Positions 12,038-22,195 of a stretch of 64,000 nt of DNA are shown in pieces. The stretch's first letter is position 1. Each line of letters starts with the position of its first letter. Under the pieces are notes generated by a model that saw only the letters and a list, made by a program, of their open reading frames with translations, was not told the DNA's origin and did not search any database. The position numbers and the translations under genes are program-made. The stretch is from Siniperca chuatsi (lineage: Eukaryota > Chordata > Actinopteri > Centrarchiformes > Sinipercidae). The stretch is taken from NCBI RefSeq assembly GCF_020085105.1, contig NC_058052.1, positions 23,569,733-23,633,732 of the forward strand, given 5' to 3'.

Positions 12038-14350
12038 TTACACAATAGTGTAGGGTTTCCTGGCTTCATGGATCTTCTTATGGACACGCAGGTTTGAAGC
12101 TGTGTGAAATTTTTTACCACAAACCAAACAGCAAAATGACTTCTTCTCTTTGGGCGCCGTCGTACCACAGGTTTTGAGATGGTAGCTATGGGCGACCATT
12201 TTCCCACACGATTTGCAAAAATATGGCTTTTCCCCTGTGTGCGTCCTCAAGTGTACATTGAGATTTGAATTTTGAGCAAATGATTTCCTACAAAAAGAAC
12301 ATGTGTGTGGCCTTTCACCTGTGTGAATTCTTAAATGCACAGCCAGATGGTCCCGACGGGCAAACTTCTTGTCACATTCGGAGCATTTAAAGGCCTTTTC
12401 TCCCATGTGAATCTCATCCACGTGCCTGATCAGATCAGAGTCCCTGTGAAACTGCTTGCCACAGAAACGGCAAGCCTTTTCATCCTTCTGGGCTTGTTCC
12501 TGCTTCGTAAAAGCAGTGTCACCGAGCCTCGGACCACAAGAGGGTGAGCCATCGCTCCCATGCCATTCATCATCTTCATTCAATGTCACAGTTATAGCGC
12601 TGAAAGTTGGGAACAGCTGGCAGTCTGTCTGACTAGTTGTTTCTGATTGAGTGAGTCTGACTTTGACATCCTCAGAAGAATCATCCTCCAGGTGTGGAAT
12701 AATACAGAGATCCACCTTCTCTTCTTTCACCTGATGGGAGTCACGGGTCTCATTTTCCTCCACAATAGGAAGCTGGTCAGGCTGCTGTGAAGGCAAAACC
12801 TCCTCAGAGACCGACTGGGTGTCTATAAGACAGAGAAGGCACATGCTATAACCTGTTAAATAACCCAGTTACAGCGGTGGAATATAACTAAGTTTACTTT
12901 ACCTGAGTATTTTAATCTAATGCCACTTTCTACTTCTACTCCACTCTAATTCAAAGGGAAATACTATACTTTTTACTCCACAACATGTATTTTACAGCTT
13001 TAGTTATAAGTGATTTTACAAATTAACATTTTTACATACAAAACACATGAAAATGTAAAAGTAGAGCTGAAACAATTAGTTGAATGACAAATTAATTGGC
13101 AACTATTATGATAATCATTTTTCATGCAAAAACATTTCATGGTTCCAGCTTCACAAATGTGTGGATTTCCTGCTTTTCATTTTAATTATTAGGCATGTGG
13201 CAAAGGACCAAAAAGCAGGAGAATATACAGACCCCGGATTTGCATGATTCACGTGGGTCACATTTTCAGGTTAGAAAACCCAGAACTGCTGATTAATCCA
13301 GAAGAATCACATCCCTAAATTATTTAAATGTATTGTTAAAAAATGTTTAGGTTTAGACTATTGGTTGGACATAACAAGCATTGTGAAGATGTCTCTTTTG
13401 GTTCTGATGATGAGCTTGTGATGAGCACTTCCCACTGATTTTTTACAAACCAAACAATCAATCGATTAATCGAAACAATAATAAGCACAATAATCTATAA
13501 TGAAAATAATCATCAGTTGCAGTCCTATTTAAAATGGTTAAAATTAGCTCCACCTCAAACAACTACAACAGTTACATACCGTTTTTATATTAATACATGA
13601 GTAATAAATAATCTACTGATATAATACATAATAATATATCAGTCACAGGGGCCATTTTTCCGGATTATAATAACAAACGTCTACTTGAGTAACATTTTCA
13701 CGACGTTTACTTGTAATGGAGTATTTTACAGTGTTGTGTTAGTACTTAAGTAATGGATCTGAATACTACCTTCACCACTGGTTATATTTAAGACAAAGAT
13801 GCTGTATTTGTACAAGTGCAAGTAAGACGTGTTTTAGTCAGATGTTTTCAAAGCGCCAAATGTGGGAGGATCAACTTAATTTTTACAGCCATTACAGTTT
13901 AATCTGTGTTCATGAAGTTGCCTTGATTTCCTCCAGCGACTTAGCTAAAATGTCACATAAAGTTGGGAAGTACGATATGGGCTGATCCATCAAAAATATC
14001 TTTATGGAGTTGTAGGATGCTAATTATCTACTAGCTGACAACTTTAGCTGCTGTGTTTGCTAATGTCACTAGCTGTAGCCAATCTGTTGCCTAGCAACGA
14101 TTTACGGCTTCTTAGCAACCAGCCAGAGGCTACATTAAAGACGACACAAACCTGCTCTGAATAATATCACTTTAGGGTTTAAAACGGTCAGCTGCTCGAG
14201 CTGCTTTTTCAGCTGGTTGACTTCTCTCTTGGAGCGGGCAGCTTCATCCTGATACTCTGCTATCGTCTTTTCAACAAGTCCAAAGATTTCCTCGGCAGCC
14301 GCTGCCAGTCGCTCGTTGACCAGCAGTCTGAGCAGCTGCGTCCCCGACAT
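12038..14350 (-). CDS. C2H2 zinc-finger protein, array copy 1
   Basis: Two coding exons: 14152-14350 (MSGTQLLRLLVNERLAAAAE..., 66 codons plus 1 base) and 12038-12822. The donor CAG|GTTTGTG and acceptor TTATAG|AC join in phase 1 to give 327 aa. Exon 1 is the leucine- and charge-rich coiled-coil N-terminus common in teleost zinc-finger genes and is thought to mediate protein contacts. Exon 2 begins with an acidic linker containing a sumoylation-like VKEEK. It then has five fingers: CRFCGKQF..H..H, CSECDKKF..H..H, CSFCRKSF..H..H, a degenerate CKSCGKMV..H..C (CCHC spacing), and CLVCGKKF..H..H, joined by HTGEKP-type linkers. It is probably a nuclear DNA-binding protein; the target is unknown. The 1.3-kb intron is lengthened by a 909-bp transposon missing from copy 2. 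An in-frame upstream ATG at 14395 is less likely, because the family usually starts at MSGTQ-like sequence. Confidence 0.85.
12872..13780. mobile_element. hAT-like non-autonomous element in zinc-finger copy 1 intron
   Basis: The ends read CAGCGGTGGAATATAAC and, inverted, CAGTGGTGAAGGTAGTA. Text such as TACTTCTACTCCACT and GTACTTAAGTAATGGATCT is shared with copies at 53427-54970 and 62288-63020. GTTA flanks both sides (12868-12871, 13781-13784). The matching intron of copy 2 reads CCCAGTTATATCC with no insert near 16240, giving the insertion point. No transposase frame was seen. Confidence 0.75.
13062..13535. repeat. ATTAATCGATTAATCG-type dispersed repeat, nested
   Basis: Starts with GCTGAAACAATTAGTTGAATG and ends near ATAATCATCAGTTGCAGTCC, with ATCAATCGATTAATCG close to its right end. 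It is a very common fish repeat. It sits inside the hAT-like element, which accounts for much of that element's length. Related copies lie at 19878, 30665 and 59975. Confidence 0.65.
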
Positions 14351-14880
14351 GATGGAGCACCGACTAACGTTACCGGTAAATGTGGAGGGTGGCACGCGGA
14401 CTTTAAAATAAGGAAATAAACTATTCGGGAACCGAAAGCCGCACAGTTAAATAAACTAACCACGGATGTATAATAACACCAACTAACCAATGGGGCAACG
14501 TGAGTTGAATATTTCCAGTACAACGTCATGACGTACAGGATTAATTCTCACCAGCGCCCCCTGCTGCCGTGGATGGCTTTCTGTTTCCAAATGTGCGAGT
14601 TATAACCATACACCATGTATAAAACAAGTTATAACAAATACTGAAAAATTAATTAGAGAAAAAAGATACATGTTTGCATTACAAATTTTGAGAGGGCTTG
14701 CTAAAAAATGTATAATAATAAAAACATATGTAGCTACTGTACAAACCAAAAATGAGTTTGTTTTATTTTATAAAGACAAAGTATGAAAAAACAACTTTTA
14801 CATTTTATTTGTCTTCTTTAAAAGAATTGGTTATTTTATGAACAAAGTGTGAAACTGCAAACCCTCAGAAGAAGTTTGAG
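13785..14880. repeat. tandem duplication unit, left copy
   Basis: The segment from TGTACAAGTGCAAGTAAGA through exon 1 of copy 1 and its upstream flank matches 16256-17232 almost base for base around the exon, less closely further out. It ends in the shared AAACTGCAAACCCTCAGAAG. Confidence 0.85.
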
Positions 14881-15352
14881 AACAAGTTTGAGACACTGAA
14901 TGACAAAATGTGGACACACATAAGTGGATCATGGCAAAGCTGCTTCACTGCTCCTCTTCCCATCCATTTCCCTCATGAGCTCTCTTTCTCCTAAAGAAAA
15001 TAATTCTGAGCAGATAACAGAAGTACAAAGTGGAGGGGAGGATGGAGTGAGGGTGGAGGTGTTCGTCTCGTGGGACAGTTTTTCAGGCTCCACCATAAAT
15101 GAAAAAAAAACATTAGTTCCAGATGTAGCAGTCAACTCATAACTGACACAGCCAAATATTTTTATTATATCCACAGAAACAATGAAACAATTTCTTACGC
15201 AGATAAATTTCAACATATTTACAAATATATTGCTTTTGTGAGAGATTGTAGCTGAAACAGGCCATTCCTAAATACTGGATGTAAGTTTTATTTATTCATT
15301 TTTGAAAAACACATTTGGTGTCACAAAGACTCTGACGTTCTCTCATACAGAT

Positions 15353-16798
15353 TTAACTTTTCTCTTCTAACTCCTGTCCTTGCAGTTTCTTCCTGATGTA
15401 TCGTTTCCATGACTCGTGAACCTCCATATGCATCTTCAGGTCTGAATCTGTGTGAAAAGTTCTGCCACACGTTAAGCAGCGAAAGGACTTATTTGTGCTT
15501 TTATGTTGTGTCCCTGTGCAGTGTTTAGCATGCTTGCTACTGGCAAACCTCTTGTCACATTTAGCACAAAAATATGGTTTTTCCCCAGTATGCTGTCTCA
15601 TGTGAACAAGTCGACTTGCGTTCTCAACAAAGGTTTTGTCACAGTAATCACATCTGAAGGGCTTTTCACCTGCATGAATTCTTGAATGCAGAACTAGCTG
15701 GTACCTTTGTTCAAACTTCTTGTTGCACTCCAGGCATTTAAAGCCTTTTTGCCCTTTGTGACTCTTGTCTACATGCCTTATAAGAAAAGAGTCCCTCTTA
15801 AAACTTTTACCACAAAAACTGCAAGACTTTTCTTCCCTCGGAGGCTGTTCCAGTTGCACAACAACTTCAAAGCTTTGACTCTGACGAGGCGACGATGACC
15901 CATCACTTTCTTTCTGTTTGTCGTCCACGCTTTCGTTTACACTCACGGTTACAGCAGTGGAAGACAGGAACAGCTCACAGTTAGTGGTTGGTTCTGATTT
16001 AAGAAGTCTGACTTCAGCATCGTTGGAAGTATCAGCCTCCATGTCCGCACTGATACACTGATCCACCTGCTCCTCTTTGACCTGCGGGTGCTGTTGGATC
16101 TCTGTTTCCTCCAGAACGGGAATCTCTTCCACCTTAATGTCACATTGCTGCAGTGAAGGATGAAGTTCCTCAGAGACCGGCTGGGCGTCTAAAGGGCAGA
16201 GAGGACACATGATATAACCTGTTAAATAACCCAGTTATATCCAACACAAATATATTTGTACAAGTGCAAGTAAGACGTGTTTTAGTCAGATGTTTTCAAA
16301 GCGCCAAATGTGGGAAGATCAACTTAATTTTTACAGCCATTACAGTTTAATCTGTGTTCATGAAGTTGCCTTGATTTCCTCCAGCGACTTAGCTAAAATG
16401 TCACATAAAGTTGGGAAGTACGATATGGGCTGATCCATCAAAAATATCTTTATGGAGTTGTAGGATGCTAATTATCTACTAGCTGACAACTTTAGCTGCT
16501 GTGTTTGCTAATGTCACTAGCTGTAGCCAATCTGTTGCCTAGCAACGATTTACGGCTTCTTAGCAACCAGCCAGAGGCTACATTAAAGACGACACAAACC
16601 TGCTCTGAATAATATCACTTTAGGGTTTAAAACGGTCAGCTGCTCGAGCTGCTTTTTCAGCTGGTTGACTTCTCTCTTGGAGCGGGCAGCTTCATCCTGA
16701 TACTCTGCTATCGTCTTTTCAACAAGTCCAAAGATTTCCTCGGCAGCCGCTGCCAGTCGCTCGTTGACAAGCAGTCTGAGCAGCTGCGTCCCCGACAT
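15353..16798 (-). CDS. C2H2 zinc-finger protein, array copy 2
   Basis: Exons 16600-16798 and 15353-16188 join in phase 1 to give 344 aa. The first exon is identical at protein level to that of copy 1 and differs by about one base (near 16769). Exon 2 starts (D)AQPVSEELHPSLQQCDIKVE, an acidic region with VKEEQ, then has five fingers: CSFCGKSF, CLECNKKF, CDYCDKTF, CAKCDKRF (CCHC type, H-AKHC) and CLTCGRTF. Linkers are degenerate in places (HAGEKP). A minus-strand AATAAA run at 15284-15296, about 60 bases past the TAA, is a good polyadenylation signal. The likely role is sequence-specific nuclear DNA binding; the target is unknown. Confidence 0.85.
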
Positions 16799-17232
16799 GA
16801 TGGAGCACCGACTAACGTTACCGGTAAATGTGGAGGGTGGCACGCGGACTTTAAAATAAGGAAATAAACTATTCGGGAACCGAAAGCCGCACAGTTCAGT
16901 AACAGGAAGTTAATGCTTCAATTTCAACGTCATGACGCACAGGATTAATTCTCACCAGCGCCCCCTGCTGCCGTGGATGGCTCTCTGTTTCAAATGAATG
17001 ACTGTCAATTAGAGAAACAAAGTACATGTATGTATTACAAATATCCAGAGGGTTTACTAAAACATTAACATATGTAGCTACTGTACAAACCAAAAATGAG
17101 TTACCTTTATTTTATACAGACAAAGTATGAAAAAACAACTTGTACATTTTATTTTCCTTCTTTACAAGAATTGGTTGTTATTTTATGAACAAAGTGTGAA
17201 ACTGCAAACCCTCAGAAGAAGTTTGAGAAACT
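16256..17232. repeat. tandem duplication unit, right copy
   Basis: Counterpart of 13785-14880. The exon-bearing part is near-identical. The flank beyond about 16895 has indels relative to the left copy but regains similarity at GTAGCTACTGTACAAACC and through to AAGAAGTTTGAG. Confidence 0.85.
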
Positions 17233-17659
17233 TAATGAGCACAGTGGGATTACCACTTTGTTTCTTTCCAAATGTTTTACTTGCACTGTGTGACGATGTG
17301 GTTATTTGTACACATCAGCAACGGTTCCTGACCCAGCCCAAACTCTCTAAAGACAAGGAAAAACCTTTAGGGCAAAGGGGGAAAAAGTGGAAGTATCTTG
17401 GGGAGAGGAACTATAGAGAGAGAGAGATCCCTCCTCCTTGATGGCAACACTTGTTTATTATGCTTGTGTACGATACAACAAGCAAAAACATATGGCTTGG
17501 AATCCATAGGTCATTTGGGACAGTTTATTTGCTTCTCCACCATAAATGAAAAAAATAACATTTGATAACATTTTTGATGACTCTGGATGCACGTTTACTG
17601 ATTCATTTTTGAAAAACACATTTGGTGTCACAAAGACTCTGACGTTCTCTCATACAGCT

Positions 17660-20600
17660 TTAACTTTCCTCTTCTAACTCCTGTCCTTGCAGTTTCTCAC
17701 TGATGTGTCGTTTCCATGACTCGTGAACCTCCATGTGCACCTTCAGGTCTGAATCTGTGTGAAACGTTCTGCCACATGTTAAGCAGCGAAAGGACTTATT
17801 TGTGCTTTTATGTTGTGTCCCTGTGCACAGTTTAAGATGATGGCTACTGGCAAACCTCTTGCAACATTTCTTACAAAAATATGGTTTCTCTCCAGTATGC
17901 TGTCTCATGTGAACAATACGATTAGAGTTCTGAGTGAACGTTTTGCCACAGAAATCACAACTGAAGGGTCTTTCACCGGTGTGAACTCTCGCATGCAGAA
18001 CAAGCTGGTGCTTTTGATTAAAGTCCTTGTTGCATTCAAGGCATTTAAAGGCCTTCTCCTCTTTGTGATTCTCATCTACATTCTCTGTTTCTGGTGCGAT
18101 TTTGCACTCATTCTGCATTTTGCAAAATCTGAAGTGATTGCTCGTGGCAAAACTTTTCCCACATTTCTTACAAAAATACGGTTTCTCTCCAGTATGCACC
18201 CTCATGTGAGCAAGACGACTTGAGTTCTGAGTAAAGGTTTTGTCACAGTAATCACATCTGAAGGGCTTTTCACCTGTGTGAATTCTTGAATGCAGAACTA
18301 GCTGGTACCTTTGTTCAAACTCCTTGTTGCACTCCAGGCATTTAAAGGCTTTGTGCCCTTTGTGACTCTTGTCTACATGCCTTATAAGAAAAGAGTCCCT
18401 CTTAAAACTTTTACCACAAAAACTGCAAGACTTTTCTTCCCTCGGAGGCTGTTCCAGTTGCACAACAACTTCAACGCTTTGACGAGGCGACGATGACCCA
18501 TCACTTTCATTCTGTTTGTCGTCCACGCTTTCGTTTACACTCACGGTTACAGCAGTGGAAGACGGGAACAGCTCACAGTTAGTGGTTGGTTCTGATTTAA
18601 GAAGTCTGACTTCAGCATCGTTGGAAGTATCAGCCTCCATGTCCGCACTGATACACTGATCCACCTGCTCCTCTTTGACCTGCGGGTGCTGTTGGATCTC
18701 TGTTTCCTCCAGAACGGGAATCTCTTCCACCTTAATGTCACATTGCTGCAGTGAAGGATGAAGTTCCTCAGAGACCGGCTGGGCGTCTAAAGGACAGAGA
18801 GGATATAGCCATATACAGGATTTTTGAGGCTATTGATAGTTTTAAAAATATGATAACCACATATTGGCTGATATTAATGTTCTTTACACAACCCATAACA
18901 TAAATTTAAAATATTAATATGGTTCCCTTAAATTTTTGCAACCAAGAAATGTACTACGGAGTACATTTTACAGTTGCAGAATAAACTTGTCACTACTCTC
19001 TGGTGGACAAACTAAATGTTTCAAAACATATCTTTTTCTGTGCTTCAGTTTCTTGTCATTAATCAGCTGACATTTTCACCGATATTGATATATCTGCAAT
19101 GACCGGTCAGGCTCAACTAAAGATATTTGCATATACATAGATTCTGGATTTTTTTAAAGAGGGAGAAGGAGTAGAACCAGTTCATTAAACTTTCTTGTGG
19201 AAAAAAAATCCAGATCAGACACAAATTATTATTCAAAGCAGAGTATTTTATGTCTCAAAACATGTCTGGAGGAGATCTTTAAGTAACTATTATCTACCGT
19301 ACTTTAGCTTGATATGTGTAACCTTTTGTTATGTCAGGTCTCCAGCATTTATGTAAAAACATATCACCAGATGACATTGGTATCTACCTTGGTTTGGTTT
19401 ATTAACAGAGTTTCTCATTCATAGACTTAGATGTGGCAGCTTGTGTTTAAACTGGGACAAAGACAAAGTCATTCATTAAAAAATAAGTGTATTTGGTATT
19501 CTGGTGACCGAATTGTTAAGCTGCAGGCCATATAACTGCAACGTCCCCGGTTCAACCTTTGATGCATGTCATACCCTTTTCTACCTCTCTCCCTCCATGT
19601 TTCCTGTCTGTCTCTATACTTTCAACCGTCCAGTAAAAAAATGCCAGCACTTTCTTTCTGACTACTTTCTGGTACTTTCTCTCTGGGCTTGCAGTGGGAA
19701 AAAAAATAAAAATAGCAGTCCTTACTCCTCACGTCTTACCTTGAGAGGAATGAGAATCCTTGGTCCTGTCGTTTTCTGAATCCTGTTATTATAGGGAAGA
19801 CAAAATGAACACTTTTATCTCTGATTTAAGTACATAACTATTACAAAACAGTGCTATAAATGTGGTTGATCTAGTTTAGGGCTTCAACTAACAATTACTT
19901 TCATTGTAAATTAATTTGCAGATTATTATTATTATTATTGATTAATTATTTAATGGCTGGCCTCTAAAATGTAAGAAAATGGTGAAAAATTCTCTTCAGA
20001 TGTCTTGTTTTTTTTTCCGACCAACAGTCCAAAGATATTCAGTTTACTATCACATAACACATAAGTCAAAGAAAAGCAGCAAATCCTCACAATTTAGAAG
20101 CTCGAACTAGGTAGTATTCAGTGTTTTTGCTTGAAAAATAAATGATTAATCACTTATCTGCTAATCGACTTACTGATTAATCGTTTCAGCTCTAATATAG
20201 TTTGAATGACAATTAAGATAAGATGCATTATTTCAACCACCTTACTGTGCAAATCTGTCGTAAATTTTAAGACTGCTCTTCTCTTTGACTTATAAAATAA
20301 CTTCGATGCACCTGACATTTGGGAGCAGATTTGACGTCTTTGGAGACTGTTTCAAGATGTTATGACAATAATTTACAGCTGACAATTCTGTCATTATCAT
20401 TAACGCTATTTACGAAAATAATCGTCCAGCGGTTGAGTTTTGTAATGTAGCTAATCTAATCTCTTCATAACATGTAAGGTTTCTTACAAAATAAACACAA
20501 GGACAAAATATGATCAATATCAACCTTAGACTCCGTTACACTTGGTTGTAGCTTGCACGAGGTCAGAAAACGGTGCATCGTGTCGGTCCTCGGCTGTACG

Positions 20601-20806
20601 TTAACTGTGTAATGCTCCGGAACAAAATGCTCTGAGCATACAATATATTTCTTCAGCTCGTCCAGGGGCGTATTTACATCGATGTTCAAGGCAAACAGCC
20701 ATAGTTTCAGCCGCTCAGGTTCCCTTAGTGGAAGGCGGTGAAACGACAAAGCAGTGCCAGTCTTTGCTTTATTTCTGCATTTCTTCACAGCGCAGGAGTG
20801 AGGCAT
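17660..20806 (-). CDS. predicted THAP-domain/C2H2 zinc-finger fusion, array copy 3
   Basis: Exons 20525-20806 (94 codons, THAP), 19740-19782 (43 bp, encoding DSENDRTKDSHSSQ) and 17660-18786 (eight fingers). Phases 0, 1 and stop fit exactly: 1452 bp, 483 aa. The THAP zinc module shows C5-x4-C10, HRLP, LKLWLFAL and C-S-E-H-F, i.e. the C2CH ligands plus the invariant Trp; the usual AVP box is altered to LQPSVT. Exon 3 shares the opening AQPVSEELHPSLQQCDIKVE with copy 2. It then has eight fingers, of which two (CKKCGKSF..., CKKCCKRF...) have C in place of the last H. The copy has no MSGTQ-type exon of its own. The donor AAG|GTTGAT of the THAP exon is weak; the bridging exon has good sites (AACAG|G and AAG|GTAAGA). 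Alternative: the THAP exon is a separate gene and the zinc-finger exon is a partial copy. Role if real: nuclear DNA-binding protein with two kinds of zinc module. Confidence 0.68.
18787..19739 (-). other. intron between bridging exon and zinc-finger exon of copy 3
   Basis: The similarity to copy 2 stops almost at the exon border, within about 20 bases past the acceptor. The intron holds a degenerate tRNA-derived SINE near its upstream end and otherwise AT-rich text with no recognised feature. Confidence 0.5.
19500..19735 (+). repeat. degenerate tRNA-derived SINE
   Basis: Contains ATATAACTGCAACGTCCCCG, then GGTTCAACC (B-box-like), then TTTGATGCATGTCATACCC and a pyrimidine-rich body with TTTCCTGTCTGTCTCT. 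This order is familiar from a widespread teleost SINE. The A-box half is damaged. Confidence 0.65.
19878..20198. repeat. ATTAATCG-type dispersed repeat
   Basis: Runs from GGGCTTCAACTAACAATTAC to GATTAATCGTTTCAGCTCT, with CAACAGTCCAAAGATATTCA in between. Same family as the copies at 13062, 30665 and 59975. It lies in the intron between the THAP exon and the bridging exon. Confidence 0.7.
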
Positions 20807-20883
20807 AGTATAACTAACTGCCTCATCTTAATATTGTATGTATGCTAACGTTAGCTTTCTAGCTTAGCTTAGCTTAGCATTAG

Positions 20884-20922
20884 TACTTCTTCTTCGTCTT
20901 CTTCTTTTTCTTCTTCTTCTAT
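20884..20922. repeat. (TTC)n tract, probable LINE 3' tail
   Basis: Imperfect TTC repeats, i.e. GAA repeats on the minus strand, sit directly at the 3' end of the LINE fragment that follows. This is as expected for LINEs that end in short tandem repeats rather than poly-A. Confidence 0.7.
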
Positions 20923-21560
20923 TTTGATTGGCGGTTGGCAACCATCTTGTATGTACATTACCGCCACCTACCGGACCGAAGTGTGGAACAATAGATTGGC
21001 AGACAAATAAGACACACACAAAAAAAGAAAAACTAAATAAAATAAAAAGACAAAAAAATAAAGAAAGCACTTACATTCTTTCTATTAACCCTCTTTCCTT
21101 CAGGTATTTAATTAGGTGATTGTATATTCCTAGTGCCGCATCTCCAAGTATGTTCCCTACAGTGAAACTTAGCTTTCTTTAGTGCTGATGTCAGTTCCTT
21201 CCTTTCTTGTACTCTAGCAGCGCATGCTGGACAGATTCAGGATTTCCAGTGGGTGCATCTACCAGTTGGGTGTTTACCTATTTTATGAAGTGTCTTATTA
21301 AGTCCAGTATGTCCTATCCTTAGACGGTAATGACTGCTTCTTCCTTTCGGTTCCTGCCCAGCCTTCTTCCCGAACCCAACCTGTTTCTGAATATTATAAA
21401 TATGTCTTCCTGTATTGTTTATGTCCCAGCATTCTTGCCATACTTTTTTCATTTGTCTCTTAATGATTGTTTTACCCTCAGCTTGAAGTCTCTCCCTCCT
21501 GCCTTTCCTGGATACTTTCAAGCACAGCAGAGAAGACATCATTTTCAACAGCAACATGAA
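20923..21560 (-). mobile_element. non-LTR retrotransposon (LINE) 3' fragment
   Basis: The minus strand encodes a fragment with KQMKKVWQECW-like text, RHIYNIQKQVG and RLRIGHTGLNKTLHKIGKHP-TGRCTHW. This matches the C-terminal tail of LINE ORF2 proteins just after the RNase H-like region, where the GHTGLN...GKHPTGxCxxC zinc-knuckle pattern occurs. The 3' UTR-like part holds GGCGGTTGGCAACCATCTTG on the plus strand. It is 5'-truncated and not functional. The clade was not assigned. Confidence 0.75.
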
Positions 21561-21599
21561 TGACTCAAACTCCTGATCTAGCCTGAAAAAGAGCAGTGG

Positions 21600-22195
21600 A
21601 CAGAGCTGAGGACGTGATTTCTCGTCATGTGGACTGAAGACTACGGTTTCTCTCCTGTGTGGATTCTCTTACGGACACACAGGTAGGTGGCTCTGGGTGA
21701 AAGATTTGCCGACAAGGTCTCCCTCCGGTGTGGGTTCGCAGGTGCACCAGGAGGTGGTCTCTAAGCAGGAACACCTTGCTGCAGTCGTTGCACTTAAAAG
21801 GCCTCTCATCCACGTGTCTTACAAGGTCAACATCCTTTATAAAGCAAGCACAGCAAATGTGACCTCAGTGTGAGATTGTAAATGATCAGATAAACCTTCT
21901 CTGGTCTCAAATATGTTTCCACAGCAAATACTACCACAGGCTCTGTGAGCTGAGGTACTCTGGGGAACAGCAGCTCATGTTTAGCTGCCACTCTTTTTCT
22001 TCTTTATTTACATGAGCAGCAGCAGAGCAGCACTTTGTTCCACAAAGTTGGAGGGAGCGGCCTCCGGCGTCGCTGTCAGCTCCATTTCTTCCTCTTTGAT
22101 CTGCTGGAATAACTGATCTTGGCTCTGCTGCGGCTCCATGTTGGGATCCCACTCCTGCTGAGGGGGAAACATCTCTTCTGAGACTTCAGAGACAT
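21600..22195 (-). pseudogene. decayed C2H2 zinc-finger exon
   Basis: An acceptor AACAG|ATGTC opens an exon reading DVSEVSEEMFPPQQEWDPN and IKEEEMELTATPEAA, the standard acidic lead of fish zinc-finger genes. After a stretch that has lost its frame, one finger survives (FKCNDCSKVFLLRDHLLVHL, then RTHTGG). The next finger is spread over three frames: CRQIF, then GKSFTQSHL, then VRKRIHTGEKP. It has therefore suffered at least two frameshifts as well as loss of most fingers. No first exon was found upstream. It is probably a dead member of the neighbouring array. Confidence 0.75.

Noticed and set aside
14351-14395. Upstream in-frame ATG (MPPSTFTGNV) of zinc-finger copy 1, and its twin at 16843
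   Set aside because: Teleost genes of this type start at MSGTQ-like sequence; the upstream part looks like 5' UTR with a GTTAGTCGG motif.
20465-20524. Reading THAP as a stand-alone 113-aa protein ending at 20465
   Set aside because: Less likely than splicing, since the last 19 residues show no THAP-family similarity and phase-correct exons follow; kept open as the alternative in the gene entry.
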